Source of the DNA: Deltaproteobacteria bacterium UBA6106
GTDB lineage: Bacteria > Desulfobacterota > Syntrophorhabdia > Syntrophorhabdales > Syntrophorhabdaceae
NCBI GenBank assembly: GCA_002428485.1
Contig: DIWM01000019.1
Location: 56,616-77,094, forward strand
Length of the DNA stretch: 20,479 nt
Reading direction: 5' to 3'
The translations under genes and the position numbers were made by a program. The notes beneath the pieces are model-generated. The model searched no databases and was not told the DNA's origin. It was given only the letters and a program-made list of their open reading frames with translations. Positions 1 to 7,017 of the stretch are shown here, piece after piece. Position 1 is the stretch's first letter. Every line of letters starts with the position of its first letter.

Positions 1-354
1 TCCACCTGCGTGGGGATCGGCGGCGACCCTATCATAGGCCTGACATTTGTTGACCTTCTCGCAATGTTCGAAAGGGATGAAGGGACAGATGCCATAGTGA
101 TCATCGGCGAGATAGGCGGAAGGGCGGAGGAAGAGGCAGCAGAATATTTCAAAAACAATATGAAAAAACCCGTCGTGGCCTTTATCGCGGGCCTCACGGC
201 CCCTCCAGGAAGGCGCATGGGCCATGCCGGCGCCATCATCTCCGGCGGTGTAGGGGGCGCACACGATAAGATAAAGGCCCTTGAATCGGCAGGCATCACC
301 GTTGTCAAAAACCCCGCCGAGATCGGCGAAACCGTAGCATCCGTCCTAAGATAA
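1..354 (+). CDS. sucD: Succinyl-CoA synthetase alpha subunit, C-terminal part (5' truncated by window)
   Basis: Frame 1 is open from the first base to a TAA at 352-354, so the gene begins outside the window and about 117 residues remain. The subunit binds CoA and carries the phosphorylated histidine in the reversible TCA-cycle step succinyl-CoA + NDP + Pi to succinate + CoA + NTP. Visible hallmarks are GIGGDP near the start, GEIGGRAEEEAA in the middle, and GRRMGHAGAI, whose His is the phosphohistidine position. The glycine-rich tail SGGVGGAHDKIKALESAGI is also family-typical. The preceding sucB-type subunit gene would be expected upstream but is not in the window. It is the only clear housekeeping gene here and marks the chromosomal side of the accessory region. 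No convincing intrinsic terminator directly follows the stop. Confidence 0.95.
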   Translation, partial: STCVGIGGDPIIGLTFVDLLAMFERDEGTDAIVIIGEIGGRAEEEAAEYFKNNMKKPVVAFIAGLTAPPGRRMGHAGAIISGGVGGAHDKIKALESAGITVVKNPAEIGETVASVLR

Positions 355-475
355 AAATGATAGTGAGCATTGGAGCATTCCGTAGCTTGCCCTGGCCGAT
401 CCACTTTCTCATAATCTTCGATACTGTGCCATTCGATACGCGAACCTGACCCGCTATTGCTGTGAAGAGAATCTG

Positions 476-491
476 CACGCGCCAGCGCGTG
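476..491. repeat. GC-rich hairpin (CACGCGC/GCGCGTG)
   Basis: CACGCGC at 476-482 is the exact reverse complement of GCGCGTG at 485-491, giving a stem of at least six pairs with a tiny loop. No T-tract follows on either strand, so it is not a classical intrinsic terminator. Confidence 0.5.
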
Positions 492-519
492 GCGTGACCG
501 GTGCATGCCAGTTGTACCA

Positions 520-562
520 TTATTTTACTCATTTCACGTCATGCATGAAATGGGTAAAATAA
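520..562. repeat. 17-bp-arm imperfect palindrome
   Basis: TTATTTTACTCATTTCA at 520-536 pairs with TGAAATGGGTAAAATAA at 546-562, with one G-T mismatch and a 9-base centre. The arms are too AT-rich and long for a usual rho-independent terminator. It could be an operator for a dimeric regulator, a bidirectional transcription stop, or the end of a decayed mobile element. Confidence 0.6.
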
Positions 563-969
563 GCGCAAAGGAATAATACAATCTTATGTCTTGCAAGGGG
601 AGAGTTGAGGATTGTCGTACGAAGAATCCGGAAGTGAATTGGGGTCAGCTTATAGACGATCTTATAACCGTTATTTCGATTAGCGATTATAATGATCAAA
701 TAGTTAAACTCCTGCAGACCGCATAGCAACCATATAATTTCATAAAGAAAACCTTTATTGGTTCTTCAGAAAAACGCTGTGGGTCACAACTTTTTCCTTT
801 AATCAATCATTGGGCAAATCAAAAAATATGCTATGTTTCATGCAGTAATCTATTCACCTCATTACACAAATAACCCAAAAAAGTACATTGTCTTCTGCTG
901 TTTAATAACCATCAAAAACAATTTAATGGCTTTATAATCAGTGTTTTCTGTAGGAAATGTGTAAATATT

Positions 970-999
970 TTGATTGATTTTTCTTTGGCCTGATATATT
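970..999 (+). promoter_or_regulatory. Candidate sigma70 promoter for the 1068-1837 unit
   Basis: TTGATT at 970-975 and TATATT at 994-999 are separated by 18 bases. Both are close to the -35 (TTGACA) and -10 (TATAAT) consensus. The predicted transcript would start about 60 bases before the ATG at 1068. The AT-rich surroundings make chance matches likely, so this is only a candidate. Confidence 0.4.
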
Positions 1000-1067
1000 A
1001 TCTAAGAAAAAGACAAGTTGTATATTAATTGTTAGCGCATTACAATAAATTGAAAAGGAGAATATGA

Positions 1068-1283
1068 ATGGTAAAAAGTAAATTCAAACAGAAACGAAAA
1101 ATGACTCCCACTAGATTCAAGGTATTGCGAAGTGATGGTTCAATCGAATCAGCACAGAAAACTGTTGAAACAACATTTGGTCTGCCCGCCGGCGCAGTCA
1201 AGCTCGTATATCCAAGCGGTAGAAAGGCACGTGCAGATAGCACCGTAGGTGCATTATTAAAGTACTGGGACAGTAATGGATAA
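1068..1283 (+). CDS. Small protein of 71 aa with ubiquitin-like (beta-grasp) sequence pattern
   Basis: Start ATG at 1068 is preceded by AAGGAG at 1055-1060 at ideal spacing, so the gene is probably real. The protein is basic at the N-terminus (MVKSKFKQKRKM) and I do not recognise a named family. By eye, the stretch from SDGSIES through FGLPAGAVKLVYPSGRKA to STVGALLKY aligns with the part of ubiquitin that runs from SDTIENVK through GIPPDQQRLIFAGK to RTLSDY. The two segments before it could be the first beta hairpin. The protein stops after the equivalent of the ubiquitin DYN region, so it lacks the last strand and has no di-glycine tail (it ends DSNG). It lies 11 bases before an ankyrin-repeat gene and is probably co-transcribed with it. 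Function is unknown; the ubiquitin comparison is inference. Confidence 0.75.
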   Translation: MVKSKFKQKRKMTPTRFKVLRSDGSIESAQKTVETTFGLPAGAVKLVYPSGRKARADSTVGALLKYWDSNG

Positions 1284-1294
1284 AGGTTAGTATT

Positions 1295-1837
1295 ATGAGA
1301 ATAAAAGCTGACAAAATTACTAAGACACTCCTAGCTGCATGCGGAAAAGGTGATTTAAAATCTGTTAAATATCATTTAAAAAATAATGCAAAAGTTAATA
1401 ATAAAAACTCTGCTGGTTTTTTCCCGCTTGGCGGTGCTGCCAACGGTAACCATCCGGAAATTGCCAAACTATTAATAAAATCTGGTGCACGTATTAATAT
1501 GAGAAGTGAATACGGATGGACGCCACTTTTTATCACTGCGCATCGCGGCCATATACAAGTTGCAGAGATATTAATTAACAAAGGTGCTTTGTTGAATGTT
1601 CTAACCAAATTTGGTTACCACAGTCCAGACAGATATACGCCACTACATATTGCATGTGAAAAGAACCATTTTGACATTGTTAAGCTATTAGTCAAGGCTG
1701 GAGCTATGATCAATTTGAAAAATGGAAATAAAGAAACACCCTTTGATATAGCTGTAAAAAGAAGAAGATATAAACTTGCATGTTATCTGGCATTAAATGG
1801 TGGGAGGCCTGCAAGTCAACGTTATGAAGTCTTATAA
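1295..1837 (+). CDS. Ankyrin-repeat protein, 180 aa
   Basis: The start ATG at 1295 follows AAAGG at 1282-1286 and lies 11 bases after the upstream gene, so the two form a unit. The protein is almost entirely ankyrin repeats, starting at about residues 8, 41, 75, 113 and 147. The repeat signature is seen in FPLGGAANGNHPEIAKLLIKSG, GWTPLFITAHRGHIQVAEILI and YTPLHIACEKNHFDIVKLLV. There is no signal peptide or membrane segment, so a cytoplasmic protein-binding role is expected; the partner could be the small upstream protein. The gene is AT-rich compared with its downstream neighbours, which suggests separate acquisition. It ends 32 bases before the first attC site and may be the cargo of the first cassette. 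Fold assignment is secure; the biological role is not. Confidence 0.9.
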   Translation: MRIKADKITKTLLAACGKGDLKSVKYHLKNNAKVNNKNSAGFFPLGGAANGNHPEIAKLLIKSGARINMRSEYGWTPLFITAHRGHIQVAEILINKGALLNVLTKFGYHSPDRYTPLHIACEKNHFDIVKLLVKAGAMINLKNGNKETPFDIAVKRRRYKLACYLALNGGRPASQRYEVL

Positions 1838-1869
1838 TGAAGAGATAAAACAGTGCGGTTTTATAAAAT

Positions 1870-1934
1870 CGCTAACCCGTTGCTACACCCGATCGCAGCC
1901 CTCTGGGCTGCTCCGGGTGAGCTTTTCGTTGGGT
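1870..1934 (+). repeat. attC-like integron recombination site 1
   Basis: The right core GTTGGGT (1928-1934) fits GTTRRRY exactly. The left core is CGCTAAC (1870-1876), which is degenerate except for the AAC. Between them is a strong stem: CACCCG (1886-1891) pairs with CGGGTG (1914-1919) and GCAGCCC (1895-1901) with GGGCTGC (1905-1911), with an asymmetric ATC/TC interior loop. The 65-bp size, the core boxes and the position directly between two same-strand genes fit attC. Confidence 0.75.
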
Positions 1935-1948
1935 CTATGGAATAGAAG

Positions 1949-2992
1949 ATGCGAATTACAAGAGTTCAGCTTGTAGAAAAGCCAGGTAACTGGGGGCGCC
2001 ACATCGTCATACTTGGAGCCGGGGCGAGTGTCCAAGCGTTTCCGAAGGGTGACGCGAATGGCAAAGGGCTCCCGACAATGGATAACCTAATAGCGATGCT
2101 TGGTCTCGAACCCGTGTTGAAGCGGGCAGGGGTCAAGAATAGACGGCGCAATTTCGAGAAAATTTACAGTGAGTTGTATGAAACTGACCCTGGATTACCA
2201 ATTCTGAGGGAAATAGAAGATATCATATACGCCTATTTCGGCAGCCTAGAACTTCCCGAAATACCGACTCTGTATGATCATTTGTTGATATCTCTTCGGC
2301 CGAAGGATATCGTCGCTACTTTTAACTGGGATCCATTTCTGTTCGACGCGTGGAATAGGCTTAAAGACAGGGTTCCTATGCCGGAGATAGTTCACCTTCA
2401 CGGCAACGTCCGTTTGACATACTGCCCAGAGCACCTCACATACGGCACGCACGGTATGTGTTGCCCTGCATGTGACAAGGAGCTTATCTCCTCTCGCATA
2501 CTCTATCCTGTCGCAATGAAAGACTATGTTCACGACCCATTTATCAAGACAGAATGGGAGGTGCTCAAAAGGGGTTTGCGCCAGGCAAGGACGCTGACAA
2601 TCTTTGGGTACGGTGCTCCGACAACCGACAAAGAAGCGGTCGATATCTTGGAAAGCGCATGGGACAAGAACAACCGTTTTGCTGAAAGAACTGAGATCAT
2701 CGACAAAAAAGAAAAAGAAGTCTTGTGGAAGCAATGGGAGCGCTTCATAGTTAGAACCTATCTTGATTGTACCAAGAATTTCTACCAATCTCGATTGGTG
2801 AACTACCCAAGAAGAACTTGTGAAGCGTTGCTTGAGCAGACAGCTTATGGCCTCTGGGTTGAGGATAATCCCCTCCCATCGAATGCCGGATTTGATGAAT
2901 TAGTATCTTGGGTAAAACCATTTGTTGAGGCAGAAGACAGTATGAGAAAGGCGAAGGATGAGAAGAAGAACAATGGAGGCATTCAAACTTAA
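1949..2992 (+). CDS. SIR2-like (sirtuin-fold) protein, 347 aa, candidate defence NADase or deacylase
   Basis: Begins 15 bases after the attC right core and is alone in its cassette. Sirtuin-fold NAD-binding hallmarks are present: GAGAS at residues 23-27, TFNWD at 124-128, HLHG at 149-152 with the catalytic-type His, and GYGAPTTD at about 220-227. Four cysteines (C159, C171, C172, C175) around CCPAC suggest a small zinc ribbon, as in true sirtuins. The C-terminal part (about 250-347) is helical and charged and was not recognised. SIR2 domains of this kind occur in bacterial anti-phage systems as NAD-depleting effectors, but sirtuin deacylase activity is also possible. No partner gene (for example TIR, Argonaute or HerA) is adjacent within the cassette. 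No membrane segment or signal peptide is seen. The start has no strong Shine-Dalgarno sequence. Confidence 0.85.
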   Translation: MRITRVQLVEKPGNWGRHIVILGAGASVQAFPKGDANGKGLPTMDNLIAMLGLEPVLKRAGVKNRRRNFEKIYSELYETDPGLPILREIEDIIYAYFGSLELPEIPTLYDHLLISLRPKDIVATFNWDPFLFDAWNRLKDRVPMPEIVHLHGNVRLTYCPEHLTYGTHGMCCPACDKELISSRILYPVAMKDYVHDPFIKTEWEVLKRGLRQARTLTIFGYGAPTTDKEAVDILESAWDKNNRFAERTEIIDKKEKEVLWKQWERFIVRTYLDCTKNFYQSRLVNYPRRTCEALLEQTAYGLWVEDNPLPSNAGFDELVSWVKPFVEAEDSMRKAKDEKKNNGGIQT

Positions 2993-3059
2993 CGGCTACT
3001 AATCTCTCGGCGCTATGAAGTTAGGAAGCACTTGCACATGCTATTCAAAGGGAAACTGG

Positions 3060-3116
3060 ACCCAACCCGGCGTTAGAGCCGACTCCTTACAGTTGCGGCT
3101 CAACTCGTCGTTATGC
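3060..3116 (+). repeat. attC-like integron recombination site 2
   Basis: Left core ACCCAAC (3060-3066) fits RYYYAAC exactly and right core GTTATGC (3110-3116) is a common attC form. The inner arms GTTAGAGCCG (3072-3081) and CGGCTCAAC (3096-3104) pair fully if A3075 is left unpaired, the extrahelical-base arrangement that gives attC its strand polarity. It lies between the SIR2-like and DUF262 genes. This is one of the two best attC sites in the window. Confidence 0.88.
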
Positions 3117-3141
3117 GAAAAAATAGTATGAGGAGGAATAG

Positions 3142-4881
3142 ATGTCATTTGTTGAGCCAATCACCGTCAGAGAAGCGATAGAAAATGTATACAAGAAGAA
3201 CTATTTATTACCGGCCATTCAGAGAGAATTCGTTTGGGGAACAGACCAGATAGAAAAATTATTCGATTCTCTGATGAGGGATTATCCAATAAGCTCCTTT
3301 CTGTTTTGGGAAGTTGAAAAGCAGAATATAGGCAAGTATCAGTTCTATGAATTCGTCCGTGATTATCATGAGAGAGATAATAGACATAATCCTAAGGCAA
3401 ATCTAAGTGGCGAAAGTGGGATTACCGCAATATTAGATGGCCAGCAGAGACTAACATCCCTATATATAGGTTTGAAGGGAACATATTCATACAAACTCCC
3501 TCGTAAAAGGTGGGATAACAACTCAGCTTTTCCTAAAAGAAGGCTTTATTTAAACCTATTGTCTCCCTCAAATATTGAGGATTTGGAATTCAATTTCAGT
3601 TTCCTTACAAAGGACGAAGCAAATGGAAGGGACAAAGACAACTTCTGGTTTCCTGTCGGTGATATCCTGAACCTTAATGAAGAGTATCAGGTGAACGACT
3701 ACCTGATTGAAAACGACATCTCTTCATTGGAAAAGGAGAAGTACCGATTTGCCAACAGGACACTCTATAAACTCCACGCAGTCATACATAAGAATAAATC
3801 AATAAACTTCTTTCTGGAAAAAGGGGAGAGTCTTGACAAGGTTCTCAACATCTTTATACGTGTCAATAGTGGCGGTACGCAACTGAGCTATTCGGACCTG
3901 TTACTTTCCATTGCCACCGCACAATGGAAGGAAAAAGATGCGAGAGAAGAAATAACATCTTTCGTTGATGAAATTAATGCGGTTGGTGACGGATTTGACG
4001 CAAACAAAGATTTTGTCTTAAAGACTTGCTTAGTGCTTAGCGGTTTTACGGACATTGCTTTCAAAGTTGACAACTTTAATCAAGAAAATATGCTCGCGAT
4101 TGAGAAGAAATGGGACGGAATATCAAAGGCAATAAAATCGTCTTTCGTGCTTTTGTCCAACCTTGGTTATCACCGAGATACGCTGACATCAAACAATGCC
4201 CTTATTCCTATTGCGGGTTATCTTTATAAAATAGGAAGTCCAGATACTTTCTCGGAGTCATCAAAATATCAAGAAGATAGAAAGAAAATCTTTCAATGGC
4301 TTGTCATGGTTCTACTCAAGAAAACTTTTAGTGGTCAACCGGATAATGTCCTACGACCAATCCGAGAGGTAATAGAAAACTCTCAAAATGGGTTCCCCTT
4401 TGATGGCATAGTCAGCAAGCTGAAAGGCAGCACAAAGGCCATATCATTTGATGATGATGAAATTGACAATCTGTTCTACTATCAATATGCACAGGCTTAT
4501 ACGTATTCTGTTCTTGCGTTTATTTATCCTTCCCTCGACTTCAGAAATAAGTTTCATCAGGATCACATTTTTCCGAAAAAGCTGTTTACGCGAGCAAGAT
4601 TGGTAAAGCGTGGCATTGCCGAAGACCAAATAGATTTCTATTTGGATAATTACAATTGTTTAGCCAACCTACAATTATTAGAGGGGGTGCCAAATCAAGA
4701 GAAATCGGGAAAGGACTTTCTTGAATGGATAAAAGAAAAATATCCAAACAGCAATGACAGAAAAGCCTACATGGAGAGGCACTATATTCCAGACGTAGAC
4801 CTTTCACTCCAAAACTTCAGACAGTTCATACAAGAAAGGAAGAAGTTGATTACTGTCGCATTTAAGAAGCTACTTTCATGA
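3142..4881 (+). CDS. DUF262 / HNH-nuclease protein (GmrSD-like), 579 aa
   Basis: The start ATG at 3142 has a perfect AGGAGG at 3131-3136. The N-terminal DUF262 (ParB/Srx-like) region shows LPAIQREFVW at about 23-32 and DGQQR at 99-103, the signature linked to nucleotide-dependent cleavage in GmrS-type proteins. The C-terminal part has an HNH (DUF1524-like) motif, FHQDHIFPK with H472, D474 and H475, followed by conserved asparagines in DNYNCLANLQ and NQEKSGKDF. Having both domains in one chain matches single-polypeptide GmrSD-type type IV enzymes, which cut modified phage DNA; the substrate here is unknown. It is the sole gene of its cassette, and its stop is three bases before the next attC left core. 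Expected cytoplasmic. Domain calls are firm; phage-modification specificity is inferred. Confidence 0.9.
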   Translation: MSFVEPITVREAIENVYKKNYLLPAIQREFVWGTDQIEKLFDSLMRDYPISSFLFWEVEKQNIGKYQFYEFVRDYHERDNRHNPKANLSGESGITAILDGQQRLTSLYIGLKGTYSYKLPRKRWDNNSAFPKRRLYLNLLSPSNIEDLEFNFSFLTKDEANGRDKDNFWFPVGDILNLNEEYQVNDYLIENDISSLEKEKYRFANRTLYKLHAVIHKNKSINFFLEKGESLDKVLNIFIRVNSGGTQLSYSDLLLSIATAQWKEKDAREEITSFVDEINAVGDGFDANKDFVLKTCLVLSGFTDIAFKVDNFNQENMLAIEKKWDGISKAIKSSFVLLSNLGYHRDTLTSNNALIPIAGYLYKIGSPDTFSESSKYQEDRKKIFQWLVMVLLKKTFSGQPDNVLRPIREVIENSQNGFPFDGIVSKLKGSTKAISFDDDEIDNLFYYQYAQAYTYSVLAFIYPSLDFRNKFHQDHIFPKKLFTRARLVKRGIAEDQIDFYLDNYNCLANLQLLEGVPNQEKSGKDFLEWIKEKYPNSNDRKAYMERHYIPDVDLSLQNFRQFIQERKKLITVAFKKLLS

Positions 4882-4884
4882 AAC

Positions 4885-4950
4885 GCATAACGAGGCGTTC
4901 CACCGGATCGTGGCCCTGTCGGGCCACTCCAGATAAACTTTGTGTTATGT
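4885..4950 (+). repeat. attC-like integron recombination site 3
   Basis: GCATAAC (4885-4891) and GTTATGT (4944-4950) are complementary cores with one G-T pair. The centre has a perfect 7-bp stem, GTGGCCC (4910-4916) and GGGCCAC (4921-4927), with a four-base TGTC loop. The site starts three bases after the DUF262 stop, and an in-frame ATG at 4878 makes the whole site readable as protein, which must not be taken as coding. Confidence 0.88.
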
Positions 4951-4961
4951 GTAGAGGAATG

Positions 4962-5822
4962 ATGAGGGCACAAATCATCCTAATTGTAGTAGCAGTGTTT
5001 GGTGTCTTTGTACCAGTGGTCTTCTCCCAGTCACGGCTACCACCTCCAAGCCCATTCAAGGGCACAGAGCTTATAGTATCTCAATCCTTCCAGAGCGGCC
5101 AAGCAACAACCCAAAACCAGTACGGTACGGAACAAAAACCCCTTGTTGTTAGAGTACTTCCTGGCGTAAAAGGCAAGGTAGAAACCGTGCATGAAACACG
5201 CGAGCGTGATGAAAAGTCTACGAATGAAAGGTGGGTCACGTGGGCCACCATTTGGCTTGCCATTGTCACCACTTTTCTCGCAATTTTTACCGCATACCTT
5301 TGGGATACTACTCGCAAACTAGCCAAGAGCGCAGAGGATACGGCTAAACGACAACTACGAGCCTTCATATTTGGAAAAGGAATCAACTTTGCTCCTCATA
5401 TTTGGGACGGGACGATCAAAGAATATGTTTTTTGGGTTACGTGGGAAAACGTCGGTCTTACACCAGGCACTGACGTGTGTAACTGGATGGAAATCAAAAC
5501 TTTCCCAGCAAATCAAGAACAAGAAATCTTCTTTACTCCATCCGATCAAAGACGGCCCGCAGTCATGGGTCCACGAGCAACGACTCAGACAGGCTATGTT
5601 ACGGTTCCGTTAGAAACAATGATGCAAAGATGGAGGAATGAAACGAAGATATTTGTTTGGTCTCGCGTCGAATATCGAGACGTCTTTGATCCCGTTACTG
5701 TACACCACCATGAGCAATGCACCAGCGTAGAATTGATTCACGATCCTTCCGCCATTCCGCCGGAGGGTCATCCGCCCTACGTTACATTCGTAATCTACGG
5801 GCCTCAAAACAGCACTGGATAG
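4962..5822 (+). CDS. Two-segment membrane protein of unknown function, 286 aa
   Basis: The frame is open from 4878, but the first 24 codons fall across attC 3, so the start is placed at ATG 4962 (or 4959), just after AGAGG at 4953-4957. Residues 3-22 (IILIVVAVFGVFVPVVF) form a signal peptide or anchor. A Pro/Gln/Ser-rich stretch follows, then a second hydrophobic segment at about 91-114 (TWATIWLAIVTTFLAIFTAYLW). A basic amphipathic helix (DTTRKLAKSAEDTAKRQLRAF) precedes a C-terminal beta-rich domain with WVTWENVGLTPGTDV. The TM-helix-RAF/Y layout recurs in unnamed bacterial membrane proteins. It is the only gene of its cassette. Function is not recognised; an envelope-located role is all that can be inferred. 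Confidence 0.8.
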   Translation: MRAQIILIVVAVFGVFVPVVFSQSRLPPPSPFKGTELIVSQSFQSGQATTQNQYGTEQKPLVVRVLPGVKGKVETVHETRERDEKSTNERWVTWATIWLAIVTTFLAIFTAYLWDTTRKLAKSAEDTAKRQLRAFIFGKGINFAPHIWDGTIKEYVFWVTWENVGLTPGTDVCNWMEIKTFPANQEQEIFFTPSDQRRPAVMGPRATTQTGYVTVPLETMMQRWRNETKIFVWSRVEYRDVFDPVTVHHHEQCTSVELIHDPSAIPPEGHPPYVTFVIYGPQNSTG

Positions 5823-5873
5823 CGGGTAGAATATGACAAGGCATAGATCGAAAAAACAAATTAGAAAATCGAC

Positions 5874-5936
5874 ACATAACCCTTGGGTACAGTTAATCGC
5901 CGAAAAATCCGGCTTTGGCTGACCCCATCATTAGGG
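5874..5936 (+). repeat. Degenerate attC-like site 4 (right core ATTAGGG)
   Basis: Left core ACATAAC (5874-5880) is good. The right core is ATTAGGG at 5930-5936, where the normally invariant GTT is ATT. Inside, GGGTACAG (from about 5885) pairs with CTGACCC (5919-5925) if one A is left out of the helix, and GCCG pairs with CGGC around an AAAAATC loop. Structure and spacing between two same-strand genes support an attC, but the altered core would weaken or abolish recombination. Confidence 0.55.
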
Positions 5937-5952
5937 CGACACATAAGGCTGG

Positions 5953-7002
5953 ATGGCAATGCCGACGACCTGCAAAATAAAGCTTCTCAAGGTCACCTTT
6001 GGAAGGGGCAAGAATGGAGTTTGGTCCATTGATGGGTTCAACAGCATGGCGATCAAGTCCATAGACTCAACTGCGGATTTTTGTCGGATTGCAGATGAGC
6101 TCATAGTGTGGCAACCGTCCTCCTTTGGTCCAACGTCTTACTTTCTTGGACAAAGCATCGTCCCTGTCGTGGCGCAAGTCCACGGAGAGGATGTACTGCA
6201 CTGTATTGGTACCGGCTTTTTTATTAGTTGCTCGGGGCTGTTGATTACTGCCGCGCATGTAGTGTCGGACCCTATTGAGCGACAGTACGGTGGGATAACG
6301 GAGACTAACGACCTCGTGTGGCAAGCGCGTGAATTGACACTTGGTGTCATGATCCCCTTAAATCCAATGACTCACGGAAAGAAGTACGTCCTCCGTGAAA
6401 TCGAGTGGGCGAGCTTCTTGGCCAAGAAGGCGGATAGCCCGCTTCCGATCAAAGGAGTAGACCTGAAACTCACGTCGGATACGGCTATCTGCAAAGTGGC
6501 GTTGCTCGCGCCTGACGTCCCACACCAGCCCTTAACTATTGTTCAACCAGGAATAGTGGGGGCTGGTATGTCTGTCGGCAAAACTGCAACTGCGATAGGC
6601 TACGGTGCTATGTGCGATGTTAACCTTGAAGCGACCGCTCCTAACGAGATTGCCGGTGACTTCCCGTTCGATCTATATGCCTCAACGGGCAGGATTCTTG
6701 AGCGTTTCCCGGACAACGCGACCACCAAAGAGGTTCCCACACCAGGTGCTTGCTTCTCTGCTTCACTCCAGCTTCTGGGTGGCATGAGCGGTAGCCCTAT
6801 ATTTGATCACGAAGGAATCTATGTTCACGGCGTTGTTAGTCGCGGATGGGTTGACGCCGACGGAATCTCTAATCTGGGTTTCGGATCGATGCTTGCCCAT
6901 TCAATGCACATCCCGATCCGTCCGCTGGGCAACAAAACGCTAATTCAACTCCACAGCGAGTCGGAACACGGATTTGCCAAGCTTAGGGCGTCCGATATAT
7001 GA
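5953..7002 (+). CDS. Trypsin-like serine protease (S1 fold), 349 aa
   Basis: A complete chymotrypsin-type catalytic triad can be read: His102 in LLITAAHVV, Asp176 in TSDTAICKV and Ser279 in GGMSGSPIF. GTGFFI just before the histidine motif and the late VHGVVSRG strand also fit the family. There is no clear signal peptide, so the enzyme is probably cytoplasmic, unlike DegP-type periplasmic proteases, and no PDZ domain is seen. Residues 1-60 are an uncharacterised N-terminal extension. The start ATG at 5953 has only AAGG at 5945-5948 as a weak ribosome site; ATG 5959 is an alternative. It is the sole gene of its cassette. Intracellular trypsin-like proteases occur as effectors or activators in some bacterial defence systems, which is a possible role here. 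Confidence 0.85.
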   Translation: MAMPTTCKIKLLKVTFGRGKNGVWSIDGFNSMAIKSIDSTADFCRIADELIVWQPSSFGPTSYFLGQSIVPVVAQVHGEDVLHCIGTGFFISCSGLLITAAHVVSDPIERQYGGITETNDLVWQARELTLGVMIPLNPMTHGKKYVLREIEWASFLAKKADSPLPIKGVDLKLTSDTAICKVALLAPDVPHQPLTIVQPGIVGAGMSVGKTATAIGYGAMCDVNLEATAPNEIAGDFPFDLYASTGRILERFPDNATTKEVPTPGACFSASLQLLGGMSGSPIFDHEGIYVHGVVSRGWVDADGISNLGFGSMLAHSMHIPIRPLGNKTLIQLHSESEHGFAKLRASDI

Positions 7003-7017
7003 GCCAACGGTCAATCG

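Larger units (their letters stand above)
355..1067. other. Gene-poor, AT-rich stretch between sucD and the accessory region
   Basis: About 710 bases with no convincing gene. The first part (355-560) is of mixed composition and holds a GC-rich hairpin and a long AT palindrome, described separately. From about 730 to 1060 the DNA is strongly AT-rich, unlike sucD, and contains only a plausible promoter for the gene at 1068. Short minus-strand frames in this stretch have no ribosome binding site and are treated as chance. No integron integrase gene or recognisable fragment of one was seen. Confidence 0.6.

Noticed and set aside
305..532. Minus-strand 75-codon frame with an HTH-like string
   Set aside because: It overlaps the end of sucD, has no ribosome site and no recognisable full domain. 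Kept only as a comment on the palindrome.
1031..1037. GTTAGCG as a possible attI or attC core before the first gene
   Set aside because: It departs from GTTRRRY, no partner core or stem is found upstream, and no integrase is present.
2246..2788. 180-codon minus-strand frame inside the SIR2 gene, and similar long frames inside Res (12284-12871, 13340-14185)
   Set aside because: Antisense shadows of strongly supported genes, with no ribosome sites and no domain pattern.
2987..3026. ACTTAAC and GTTAGGA as a further attC pair
   Set aside because: Only 40 bases apart with no internal complementarity; attC 2 just downstream explains the cassette boundary.
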